From Aquabacter sediminis (GTDB lineage Bacteria; Pseudomonadota; Alphaproteobacteria; Rhizobiales; Xanthobacteraceae), in the NCBI RefSeq assembly GCF_028863665.1, contig NZ_JARBFX010000005.1:484031-548030 (forward strand): a stretch of DNA of 64,000 nt. Reading direction: 5' to 3'. The notes below the pieces were generated by a model. That model saw only the letters and a list, made by a program, of their open reading frames with translations. It was not told the origin of the DNA and searched no databases. The position numbers and the translations under genes are program-made. Positions 7,697 through 15,500 of this stretch are shown here, piece by piece (position 1 is the stretch's first letter; every line of letters begins with the position of its first letter).

Positions 7697-8832
7697 GCGG
7701 CGCGCTCCAGGACCAGCGAGACGTGGGAGGACAGAACGCCGCCATCGCCATGCAGCAGCGCCAGGGGCGCGTCCCTGGCGATCTGGCGGTCGCCGGCGCG
7801 GCCCAGCATCTGAAGGCGGGCCTCCACCAGATGCGCCATGGCACCGCCCACCCCGCAATGGCCATAGCTCAAGAGACCGCCATGGGTGTTCAGGGGCAGG
7901 GCGCCGTTCCGATCGAAATGCCCGTCACGGGCGAGCCGCCCCGCCTCACCGCGCGGGGCAAGGCCGATCTCCTCCAGAAGGATGGCGAGCGTGATGGTGA
8001 AGCTGTCATAGATCGCCGCATAGCCGATGTCGGCCAGCGAAATGTCGGCCTCGGCCAAGGCCTTGGCGGCGCTCGCCCTGGCGCCGAAATGAGTCAGGCT
8101 GGGGGCGGCGGTAATGTGCTGGTGGGTGTGAGCCTGGGCTGCACCGATGACCCGCACCGAGGCGCCGCCGAGAGGCTCCCGGCTGACGATAAGCGCCGCG
8201 CCGCCGTCGGAAACGGGGCAGCAATCCAGGAACTTCAGTGGCGTGGCGATGGGCCTGGACGCCATGACGTCGGCGACCGTGATCGGCGTGCGCAATTGCG
8301 CGCCGGGATGCCGGGCTGCGTTGCGGCGCATGAGGACGGACAGTTCCGCCAGATCCTCTTGCCTCAGGCCAAATTCATGCATGTATCGGGAGGCGACAAG
8401 CCCGTAATAAGCGGGAATGGTCGGCCCCAGCGGCACTTCGTAGATCGGGTGACCCACCTGGGCGAGGGTCTGCACGGCGGCGTCGCGGGTCTGGCCGGTG
8501 AGCCGGTTTTCGCCCGCCACCACCAGGATGTTGCGCGCCGCGCCCGATTGCACCAGCCGGTGAGCCAGCATCACCATGGCAAAGCCGGTGGCACCGCCCA
8601 ATTGAATGGCATGGGCATAGTCCGGCGTCAGGCCGAAATGCTCGGCAAAGACGGTGGACAGCATGAGGTGAGGCAAGGTGGTGGAATAGCCGGTGATGAG
8701 GCCGTCAATGTCGGCGCGCACCAGTCCGGCATCGTCGAGGGCGGTCTGCGCGGCCTCGCTCATCAGCGCGAGCGTGTCGCAGCCCTCGCGCCGGCCGTAG
8801 GCGGTGTGGCCGGCGCCGGTGATAAAGCTCAT
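7693..8832 (-). CDS. Thiolase-like (SCP-x/acetyl-CoA acetyltransferase-like) protein
   Basis: 379 aa. The fold is that of the SCP-x-like thiolase branch: an N-terminal half with ALDDAGLVRADIDGLITG, a middle AYYGLVASRYMHEFG segment and a C-terminal NTHGGLLSYGHCGVGGAMAH active-site loop. The position that holds the nucleophilic cysteine in true thiolases reads IQLGGATGFAM, with no Cys, while the C-terminal GHCGVGG loop keeps its His. This is usual for the DUF35-partnered group, which may act as retro-aldolase or lyase rather than as a claisen thiolase. It overlaps both neighbours by 4 nt, so it is translationally coupled to the IclR regulator and the DUF35 gene. Substrate unknown. Confidence 0.88.
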   Translation of the reverse strand: MSFITGAGHTAYGRREGCDTLALMSEAAQTALDDAGLVRADIDGLITGYSTTLPHLMLSTVFAEHFGLTPDYAHAIQLGGATGFAMVMLAHRLVQSGAARNILVVAGENRLTGQTRDAAVQTLAQVGHPIYEVPLGPTIPAYYGLVASRYMHEFGLRQEDLAELSVLMRRNAARHPGAQLRTPITVADVMASRPIATPLKFLDCCPVSDGGAALIVSREPLGGASVRVIGAAQAHTHQHITAAPSLTHFGARASAAKALAEADISLADIGYAAIYDSFTITLAILLEEIGLAPRGEAGRLARDGHFDRNGALPLNTHGGLLSYGHCGVGGAMAHLVEARLQMLGRAGDRQIARDAPLALLHGDGGVLSSHVSLVLERAA

Positions 8833-9689
8833 GAGGTGGATTTCCTGCGTTTTCCGGCGACAGGCGGCGTCGCCATGCCAGACATCAATTCCCGTTTCAT
8901 CAGGTCCGCTTCCCGCTGGAGGGCCTGGGCGAGCGCCTCCTCGCGGTCGCGGATGCGCTCGGTGAGGCCAGCAATGGAGAGGGCGGCGATGGGCCGGCCA
9001 TGGGCGTCGAAGACCGGCACGCCGATGGCGCCCATCTTGTCGATGACGAAATCGAGCAGCATCACATAGCCACGCCGGCGGGCGTGGGCCGCCTCGTCCT
9101 TCAGCCGCTCGACGGTAACCTGCGGATAGGGCTGGAGCCTTGGTCCCAAGACATCGAGCACGGCTTCCGCCTCCCTCTCCGGCAGGAAGGCCAGAAGCGC
9201 CATGCTGCCGGCACCGACGCCGAGCGGGCGGCGGCTGCCGATGTTCAGGTAATTGGCGCGGATAGGGAAGGAGCCTTCCTGGCGCTCCACGCAGACGGAT
9301 TCGACGCCGCTGCGGATGGACAGGAGCGCCGTGTCGCCCGAATGCTCCGCCAGCCGTACAAGGCTCGCCCGCGCCAGTTCGCGTACGTCATCCGAGCGCT
9401 TCTGGGATGCGGAAAACGCCAGCGCCTCCTGCCCGGGCACATAGCCTTTCCCATCCGGCGTGCGCTGGACGAAATTCTCCTGCACCAGCGTGTCGAGGAT
9501 GCGCAAGGCGGTGACCTTGTTGAGCCCGGCGGAAGCAGCCAGTTCGGTGAGGCGCTGAGGGGCATGGGCACCGAGCGCCCGAAGGAGCGCGCACACCTTC
9601 TGGATGGAGTTAGTGTCGTTGTGCGCGCCCGCGGCGCGTGGGGCGCGGGCGGGAGAAGAAGCGTTGGCTTCCTTCGTGTTCATGGGCAT
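8829..9689 (-). CDS. IclR family transcriptional regulator
   Basis: About 286 aa from ATG 9689 (ATG 9683 is equally possible). The N-terminal winged helix-turn-helix is at roughly 25-85 (SIQKVCALLRALGAHAPQRLTELAASAGLNKVTALRILDTL, given here in outline), followed by the IclR effector domain with LARASLVRLAEHSGDTA, GSRRPLGVGAGSMALLAF and GAIGVPVFDAHGRPIAALSI. It is embedded in the operon, between the LivF-type ATPase (1 nt away) and the thiolase (4-nt overlap), so it probably controls its own transcription unit. Two IclR-like palindromes lie in the promoter region at 14380-14439. Confidence 0.9.
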   Translation of the reverse strand: MPMNTKEANASSPARAPRAAGAHNDTNSIQKVCALLRALGAHAPQRLTELAASAGLNKVTALRILDTLVQENFVQRTPDGKGYVPGQEALAFSASQKRSDDVRELARASLVRLAEHSGDTALLSIRSGVESVCVERQEGSFPIRANYLNIGSRRPLGVGAGSMALLAFLPEREAEAVLDVLGPRLQPYPQVTVERLKDEAAHARRRGYVMLLDFVIDKMGAIGVPVFDAHGRPIAALSIAGLTERIRDREEALAQALQREADLMKRELMSGMATPPVAGKRRKSTS

Positions 9690-9690
9690 G

Positions 9691-10431
9691 TCAGTCGACC
9701 TCGACGCCGCCGAGATAGACGCGGCGCAGGAGGGCGCTGTCCTGCAGTTCGGCGGCGCTGCCTGCGCCACCGATGCGTCCCGTCTCCAGCAGATAGCCGA
9801 ACGAGGCGTGGCGCAGGGCCTTTTCCACCAATTGCTCCACCAGCAGCACGGCGATGCCCGTGCGGCATAGGGCGCTCGCCACATCGAGGATGCGGTCCAC
9901 CACCAGGGGGGCCAAGCCGCCCGAGGGTTCGTCCAGGATCAGCAGCGCCGGCTTGGCCGCCATGCCCTGGCCCACGGCAAGGATCTGCTGCTGGCCGCCG
10001 GACAGGCGCGAGGCCTGCTGGTGGCGCCGTTCCGCGAGCTCCGGAAAGGTGTCGTAGATGGGCTCCAGGACCGAGCGATCAGTGACGTCACCGGAATAGG
10101 CGCCGATCAGGAGATTGTCCTCCACGGATAGGGAGGTGAAGACGCGGTGCCCCTCCAGGACCTGCACCATTCCGGCCCGCACGATGTCGCGGGCGCTGGA
10201 CCGCGTGATGTCAGCACCGCCGAAGACGACAGCGCCCGCCCGCTTGGGGATGAGGCCGGAAATGGCGTGGAGAATGGTGCTTTTGCCGGCGCCATTGCGA
10301 CCCAGCAGCACCACGAATTCCCCCCGGTGCACGGTGAAGGAGACACCGTGCACCACCTCGGCCTTGCCATAGGCCACATGGAGATTGTCCACCTCAAGGA
10401 GCGGCGTTCCGGGACGGTTGGCAGCGAGCAT
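9691..10431 (-). CDS. LivF-type ABC transporter ATP-binding protein
   Basis: 246 aa from ATG 10431. Walker A is GRNGAGKST, the signature is RLSGGQQQ and Walker B is ALLILDEPSGGLAP. The Q-loop region reads GMVQVLEGHRVFTSLSVEDNL, the form typical of LivF (branched-chain amino acid/amide importers of the HAAT family). With the LivG-type ATPase 2 nt upstream it forms the ATPase pair on the cytoplasmic side of the importer encoded from 14236 down. Confidence 0.93.
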   Translation of the reverse strand: MLAANRPGTPLLEVDNLHVAYGKAEVVHGVSFTVHRGEFVVLLGRNGAGKSTILHAISGLIPKRAGAVVFGGADITRSSARDIVRAGMVQVLEGHRVFTSLSVEDNLLIGAYSGDVTDRSVLEPIYDTFPELAERRHQQASRLSGGQQQILAVGQGMAAKPALLILDEPSGGLAPLVVDRILDVASALCRTGIAVLLVEQLVEKALRHASFGYLLETGRIGGAGSAAELQDSALLRRVYLGGVEVD

Positions 10432-10433
10432 GC

Positions 10434-11189
10434 TCAGGCTCCCAGGTAGACCCGGACCACGTCCGCGTCGGTGCGGACCTCGTCCGGCGTGCCGTGCTTG
10501 ATGATGCGGCCGCGATCGAGCGTGGTGACGCGGTCGCAAATGCGGAACACGAAGTCGGTGTGGTGCTCCACCAGTAGGATGCCCACGCCGCTGTCGCGCA
10601 CCACCATGAGAATGCGGCGCAGATGGTCGATCTCCGCCCCGGTAAGCCCGCCTGCAGGTTCGTCCAGAAGAACGAAGCGCGGCCGCAGGACGAGCGCGCG
10701 GGCGATCTCCAGGAAGCGTTGCTCGGCATGCTCCAGGAGGTTGGCGCGCCGCTCGATCACGCGCGCGAGGCCGACGCCGTGCAGAAGTTCTGTGGCGCGG
10801 GCGCGCATGTCCCGCTCTTCCCGGCCCGAGCGGGACAGGGCCAGAGCGGTGGCGATGAAGCCCGAATTGACGTCCCGCCAGCCGCCCAGCATGGCATTGT
10901 CCAAGACGGTCAAGGAGCCAAGCAGGCGCGGCTTTTGGAAGGTGCGGGCAATGCCAAGGCGCGGGCGCTTCTGCACCGGCTGCCCGCCCAGGCTTGCTCC
11001 ATCCAGCATGATGTCGCCGGCATCGGGGCGGTAATAGCCGCAGAGCAGGTTGAGGAGCGTGGTCTTGCCCGAGCCGTTGGGGCCGATAAGGCCATGAACC
11101 TCTCCAGCCTTCAGGTCCAGCGAGACCTGGTCGAGCGCCACCACGCCGCCGAAATGCTTGCCCACGTCGCGGGCGACGAGACCCGTCAT
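10434..11189 (-). CDS. LivG-type ABC transporter ATP-binding protein
   Basis: 251 aa. The ATG at 11189 overlaps the LivM-type stop by 4 nt. Walker A is GPNGSGKTT and Walker B is FVLLDEPAGGLTGAE. The signature region reads LEHAEQRFLEIARAL, so the LSGG motif is replaced by LEHAEQ, a variation seen in LivG-like subunits (LSYGxQR in most). The C-terminal H-loop is VEHHTDFVFRICDRV. It pairs with the LivF-type subunit. The unusual signature may affect ATPase symmetry. Confidence 0.92.
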   Translation of the reverse strand: MTGLVARDVGKHFGGVVALDQVSLDLKAGEVHGLIGPNGSGKTTLLNLLCGYYRPDAGDIMLDGASLGGQPVQKRPRLGIARTFQKPRLLGSLTVLDNAMLGGWRDVNSGFIATALALSRSGREERDMRARATELLHGVGLARVIERRANLLEHAEQRFLEIARALVLRPRFVLLDEPAGGLTGAEIDHLRRILMVVRDSGVGILLVEHHTDFVFRICDRVTTLDRGRIIKHGTPDEVRTDADVVRVYLGA

Positions 11190-12193
11190 GGCGCACCTGC
11201 CTGCCCGTCGAGGGCGCGGGAGAGGCGGGGCAGGTCGGGCTCGATGGCGAAGCTCTCCTGCGCGCTGCGTCGGCCAAACGAGATGATGCGCTCCAGCAGG
11301 CGGCCAATGCCGTCCGGCACGAGCAGCACCACCAGCAGCAAGGTCAGTCCGTAGAAGAAGTGGCCGAGCTTCGCCAGCGGCGCCACCAGTTCCGGCAGAG
11401 CGGTGAGGATCACCACGCCCACAAACGGACCAATAATGCTCCCGCGTCCGCCAATGATGATGCAGACGAAGAAGAACAGGCCCATCTCGAAAACGAAGGT
11501 GTCCGGCGTGATGTAGCTCTGGAGCGATGCGAAGAGGGCTCCGGCCACCCCGGCGGTGACGCCGGAAAAGATGAAAACGGTGAGCTTCAGCCGGAAGATG
11601 CCGATGCCCAGCGAGGCAGCCGCCACCTCGCTGTCGCGCACCGCAATGAGGGCGCGGCCCCACATGCGGCTCGCCACGTTCCAGGTGAGCCAGGTCACGA
11701 GGAGGCCCACGATCATCACGAGCCAGTACTGCCCCCAGGGCGTGTCGAAGGGGGCCGAGAAGAAGGGCACGGGAAGGCCGGTGCCGCCGCCGGTGAGGTC
11801 GCCGTGCGCCAACGTCATCTCTGCGACGATCAGCGCGAAGGCCATGGTGGCCATGGCGAAATAAAAGCCCGGCAGTCGCAAGGAGGGGAGGCCGAGCAGT
11901 GCGCCAGCAAGCCCGCCAAGGGCACCGCAAGCCAGCATGGCCAGTTCTGGGCTCCAGCCCAGGGTGCCCGCGAGAATGGCGAAGGCATAGGCTCCCACCG
12001 CCAGGAGGCCCACATGGCCGATGGAGAGCTGGCCGGCATAGCCGACCACCAGATTGAGCCCAGACACCAGCACCCAATAGGCGCCGATGAGCGCCGCCAG
12101 GTGGAGCTGGTAGAGGTCCGAGGTCCAGTAGGGCAAGGCGGCCAGCACGGCGATGCCACCCACCAGGGCGGGAAGGCGCAGGGAGGCACGCAT
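11186..12193 (-). CDS. LivM-type ABC transporter permease
   Basis: 335 aa from ATG 12193, which shares one nt with the preceding stop (TGATG); a GTG at 12196 is possible. Multiple hydrophobic segments are visible, with the family landmarks LVVGYAGQLSIGHVGLLAVGAY, ALIAVRDSEVAAASLGI (the cytoplasmic ATPase-coupling loop) and IGGRGSIIGPFVGV. It has a polar C-terminal tail of about 30 residues. It is one half of the membrane channel with the LivH-type protein. Confidence 0.93.
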   Translation of the reverse strand: MRASLRLPALVGGIAVLAALPYWTSDLYQLHLAALIGAYWVLVSGLNLVVGYAGQLSIGHVGLLAVGAYAFAILAGTLGWSPELAMLACGALGGLAGALLGLPSLRLPGFYFAMATMAFALIVAEMTLAHGDLTGGGTGLPVPFFSAPFDTPWGQYWLVMIVGLLVTWLTWNVASRMWGRALIAVRDSEVAAASLGIGIFRLKLTVFIFSGVTAGVAGALFASLQSYITPDTFVFEMGLFFFVCIIIGGRGSIIGPFVGVVILTALPELVAPLAKLGHFFYGLTLLLVVLLVPDGIGRLLERIISFGRRSAQESFAIEPDLPRLSRALDGQAGAP

Positions 12194-13053
12194 CACACCG
12201 GCCTCACGCGCTTGGCGCCGAGGAGACCCTCGGGACGCACGATGAGAACGAGGAGAAGGAGGCCCACCGCAATGGTCTGCTGGTATTCGCCGCCGAAGAA
12301 ATAGGTTGCGAAGGCGCCGAGAAGCCCGAGCGCGATGCCACCGAAAAGTGCCCCCAGGTTGCTGCCGAGGCCGCCCACCGCAAGCGCGATGAAGCCGTTC
12401 AGCGTCAAGGTGAGCCCAAGGGCGAAATAGGCGAAGGTGAGCTGCCCGGCTGCGAAGCCCGCCAAGCCACCGATCACGCCGGCCAGCGCATAGGAGAGGG
12501 CCCGCACCCGGTCCGTGGCGATGCCGCGGGCGCGGGCGGCGAAGGCATCTTCAGAGGTGGCGATGAAGAGCTTACCCCAGAGGGTGCGTCGGTAGAACAA
12601 TTCCAGCGCCACCACCAGGATCAGCACCAAAGCGATGGGCAGCCAATATTTCTGGTCAAGCACGCCGGCTGAGAAATCCTGCGGGAAGAGGCGCGGGAAG
12701 GGGCGGGGCTCGGTGCCCCACCACAGGCCGACGGCCTGCTGCACCATTGTGGCGAGCGCCAGGGTTGAGAGCAGCCACAGATGCTCGTCGGAGAGCGCCA
12801 GGACCCGGCGCACGGCGATGATCTCGGTGAGCAGACCGAACACCGCGCCAAGGACGACGACGCCAAGCAGCGCGAGCCAGGCCGGCCAGCCCAAGCCGTT
12901 GATGAACCAGGCGCCGAAGACGCCGCCCAGCATGCACAATTGTCCGGTGGAGACGCTCAGCACCTTGGAGGTGGAGAACATCACGTTGTAGGCGAGGGCG
13001 ACCGACGCATAGAGCGCGCCGATCGCAAGCCCGGAGACGATCACGGCCAGCAT
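12193..13053 (-). CDS. LivH-type ABC transporter permease
   Basis: 286 aa, highly hydrophobic. Landmarks include SGLAIGALYASVALAYNVMF near the N-terminus, GIATDRVRALSYALAGVIGG in the coupling region and GFIALAVGGLGSNLGALFGG near the C-terminus. It ends by overlapping the LivM-type start. The start lies 7 nt after the binding-protein stop. The N-terminal SVSTGQLCMLGG replaces the usual NFAHG motif, a mild departure from classical LivH. Confidence 0.92.
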   Translation of the reverse strand: MLAVIVSGLAIGALYASVALAYNVMFSTSKVLSVSTGQLCMLGGVFGAWFINGLGWPAWLALLGVVVLGAVFGLLTEIIAVRRVLALSDEHLWLLSTLALATMVQQAVGLWWGTEPRPFPRLFPQDFSAGVLDQKYWLPIALVLILVVALELFYRRTLWGKLFIATSEDAFAARARGIATDRVRALSYALAGVIGGLAGFAAGQLTFAYFALGLTLTLNGFIALAVGGLGSNLGALFGGIALGLLGAFATYFFGGEYQQTIAVGLLLLVLIVRPEGLLGAKRVRPV

Positions 13054-13060
13054 GGGCGCG

Positions 13061-14236
13061 TCACTTCATGGGAGCGGCGTCGTAGCAGCCGTCCTTGAAG
13101 CTGTCGGCGACATTGGCGACGATGTTGCTGTCCGGGAAGCCGTTATGGTTCTCCGGCGACCAGGAATAGGTGGCGTAAACGCCGGGCAGGTTCTTGGTGC
13201 CTTCGAGGGCCGTCTTGATCTTGGCCGGCTCGAGCGAGTTCGCCGTCTTCGCCGCGTGTTCGATGATCTTGACCGTGTCGTAGCCGAGCGCCACCCACCA
13301 GAAGGTGAAGTCGATCTTGCCGCCAAACTCAGGCTTGATCTTGTCGATCAAGGCCTGGGTGCGCGGCGGCAGCTTGCCATCCACGAAGGTGGTGCTGGTA
13401 TAGCCCGCTGCGTAGGCGTTTTTCCAATAGTCCGGCTTGTTCAGCAGGCTCTTGATGGGCAGAGCCATGATCGCGGGATGGCCGACCACGGGCACGTCCC
13501 AGCCCATGTCGCCCCGCGTGTTGAGAATGCGCGCCATCAGGCCGGTGGCGGCGGTCCAGGGCATCACCACGTCGGCGCCTGCAGCCTTGGCCTTGGCCAT
13601 CTCGTCGGTCAGGTCGGTCTTGTTGGGGTCAACAAGGACGGAATAGACCGGCTTGATGCCTTGCTTTTCCAAAAGCGCCGCGGCCGTCTTTGCGCTCGAC
13701 GTGCCATAGCCGGAGGTGTCGCCGATCACGGCCACGTTCTTCTTCTTCAACACGTCGATGGCATAGGTATTGCCGCCCTCGATCCATTGCGTATTGGTAT
13801 TGATGGCTCGAAAGGCGAGGGGATACTTCTTCGGGTCGATCAGCTCATCGATGGAGCCGATGACGATATTGGGGATACCGGCGCGTGCCACGATCGGGAT
13901 GGTCGCCAGCGACTCGCCCGAATTCACCGGGCCGATGACGAACTGAACCTTGTCGCTGAACACGAGCTGCTGGGCCAGGTTCACCGCCTTGGTGGGATCG
14001 CCCGCAGTATCGCGGGTGAGAAGCTCGATCTTCTTGCCCAGGATGCCGCCGGACTTGTTGATCTCCTCCACGGCGAACTGCACGCCTTGGTTCTCCGCGA
14101 TGGCGGCTGAAGACAGCGGGCCAGTCAGAGACGACAGCCAGCCGATCTTAATTGTTTCCTGCGCTTGAGCAGAAAAAGGCAAAGCGAAGATCATCGCGCC
14201 CATGAAAAGGGCACGTGAGCGTGAAAGCACGCGCAT
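13061..14236 (-). CDS. LivK-type ABC transporter substrate-binding protein
   Basis: 391 aa with a Sec signal peptide (MRVLSRSRALFMGAMIFALPFSAQAQ, cut in two here: basic n-region, hydrophobic core, AQA cleavage site). The mature part has the periplasmic-binding-protein fold of HAAT importers: IKIGWLSSLTGPLS, VNLAQQLVFSDKVQFVIGPVNSGESLA and GYDTVKIIEHAAKTA. It is the first gene of the minus-strand operon and sits next to the divergent promoter region. The ligand is probably an amino acid-like or aromatic/organic acid. The thiolase and CoA-ligase genes downstream favour an acid that is activated to a CoA ester. Confidence 0.92.
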   Translation of the reverse strand: MRVLSRSRALFMGAMIFALPFSAQAQETIKIGWLSSLTGPLSSAAIAENQGVQFAVEEINKSGGILGKKIELLTRDTAGDPTKAVNLAQQLVFSDKVQFVIGPVNSGESLATIPIVARAGIPNIVIGSIDELIDPKKYPLAFRAINTNTQWIEGGNTYAIDVLKKKNVAVIGDTSGYGTSSAKTAAALLEKQGIKPVYSVLVDPNKTDLTDEMAKAKAAGADVVMPWTAATGLMARILNTRGDMGWDVPVVGHPAIMALPIKSLLNKPDYWKNAYAAGYTSTTFVDGKLPPRTQALIDKIKPEFGGKIDFTFWWVALGYDTVKIIEHAAKTANSLEPAKIKTALEGTKNLPGVYATYSWSPENHNGFPDSNIVANVADSFKDGCYDAAPMK

Positions 14237-14379
14237 TGGATGTTCCTCCCGACCGAGTCCTTATGGATCTTCTGTCGTCCGAACGTTACGGCTGACCTCT
14301 CCTCTGTCAAACATAAATTCGGAATGCAGGAACAAAAAACGCATGCTAATGTGAGAAATCATGATTTCCAGCGAGTTTT

Positions 14380-14439
14380 GTTTCGTATGACGGAACATAA
14401 TGGTGCGATCGCGAAAAGGGTCGTTTCGTGGAGTGAAAC
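14380..14439. promoter_or_regulatory. Two IclR-like operator candidates in divergent promoter
   Basis: Between the LivK-type gene and the SMP-30-like gene lie two 17-bp sites of the same form, GTTTCGTnnnnnGRAAC, at 14380-14396 and 14423-14439. They share the first seven bases and a partly symmetric second half, and their centres are 43 bp apart. The form resembles known IclR-family sites (GnTTCGnnnnnCGAAnC type). The operon encodes an IclR regulator. Both genes start from this AT-richer 288-nt gap, so one regulator could control both directions. Confidence 0.45.
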
Positions 14440-14524
14440 TTTTTGCGACTGCAAAACTAAGCCCCGGACGGTTCTGGATGCTTGTGGACATCTTGACCGG
14501 AAAAAAGGGGTTGGGAGGGCGGAA

Positions 14525-15457
14525 ATGCACGGCGAGATGAAGGATGTGGCAACGGGGCTGCGCTTCCCGGAAGGTCCGGTGGCGCTTCCGGACGGTTCGG
14601 TGCTGGTGGTCCAGATCGCGAGCGGGACGCTCGACCGCGTCCGGCCGGACGGCACAGTCGAACTGGTGGCGCAACTTGGAGGCGGGCCCAACGGTGCGGC
14701 GATCGGGCCGGATGGGGCGTGCTACGTCTGCAACAATGGCGGCTTCCGCTGGACGCCGGAAGACGACGAAACCGGCCTTCGGCCCATCGGCCAAGCGGAA
14801 GACTATTCGGGCGGCCGCATCGAGCGGGTGGATCTCACGACAGGCGCGGCCCAGTGCCTCTATCGGGAAAGTGACAAGGGGCCATTGAAGGGGCCGAACG
14901 ACATCGTCTTCGATGGGTTGGGCGGCTTCTACTTCACCGATCTCGGCAAGACGCGCGCCCGCGAGCATGACCGGGGCGCCATCTATTATGCCCGCGCCGA
15001 TGGCAGCCACATTCAGGAGCTGGCCTTTCCGCTCTTCACACCCAACGGCATCGGCCTGTCTCCCGACGGATCGGTGCTCTATGTGGCCGAAACCGAGACG
15101 GCGCGGCTGTGGGCATTCGACCTGGAAGCTCCCGGTGTCATCCGCCGCGCCCCCTGGCCCTCACCCCATGGCGGGCGGCTGGTCATCGGGCTCGGCGGCT
15201 ACCAGCGCTTCGATTCCCTCGCGGTGGAGGCCGGTGGCAACATCTGCGTCGCCACCTTGGTCACGGGTTCCATCTCGGTGATCTCGCCTCAGGGTCAGTT
15301 GGTGCGTTCGGTGCCGTTCCCCGAGCGGTGGGTCACCAATATCTGCTTCGGCGGGCCCGAGCTGCGCACCGCGTTTGTGACCCTGTCCAGCACCGGCCGC
15401 CTGGTGAGCCTGCCCTGGCCGGAGCCGGGCCTGCCCTTGGCGCACCTGAATGTCTGA
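14525..15457 (+). CDS. SMP-30/gluconolactonase/LRE family protein
   Basis: 310 aa from ATG 14525, preceded by GGGAGGG about 7 nt upstream. The six-bladed propeller landmarks are present: FPEGPVALPDGSVLVV (metal-binding Glu), GGGPNGAAIGPDG, KGPNDIVFDGLGGFYFTD (Asn/Asp), FTPNGIGLSPDGSVLYVAET (Asn) and RFDSLAVEAGGNICVAT (Asp). This supports a divalent-metal lactonase or a strictosidine-synthase-like hydrolase. It is followed 43 nt later by a reductase gene. Its divergent placement against the transporter operon suggests action on the same compound. Confidence 0.88.
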   Translation: MHGEMKDVATGLRFPEGPVALPDGSVLVVQIASGTLDRVRPDGTVELVAQLGGGPNGAAIGPDGACYVCNNGGFRWTPEDDETGLRPIGQAEDYSGGRIERVDLTTGAAQCLYRESDKGPLKGPNDIVFDGLGGFYFTDLGKTRAREHDRGAIYYARADGSHIQELAFPLFTPNGIGLSPDGSVLYVAETETARLWAFDLEAPGVIRRAPWPSPHGGRLVIGLGGYQRFDSLAVEAGGNICVATLVTGSISVISPQGQLVRSVPFPERWVTNICFGGPELRTAFVTLSSTGRLVSLPWPEPGLPLAHLNV

Positions 15458-15500
15458 ACACCCGAAGAAACGCGGAATAAGCAAGAAAAGCGGAGGCTAC

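Noticed and set aside
6487..9069. 860-aa plus-strand frame over the acyl-CoA synthetase, DUF35, thiolase and IclR genes
   Set aside because: Four real minus-strand genes with domain evidence occupy this region; the frame is a GC-driven shadow.
9691..12077. 538-aa and 547-aa frames suggesting LivF/LivG fusions
   Set aside because: The extensions are out-of-frame readings of neighbouring genes; good internal starts (10431 and 11189) give family-length proteins.
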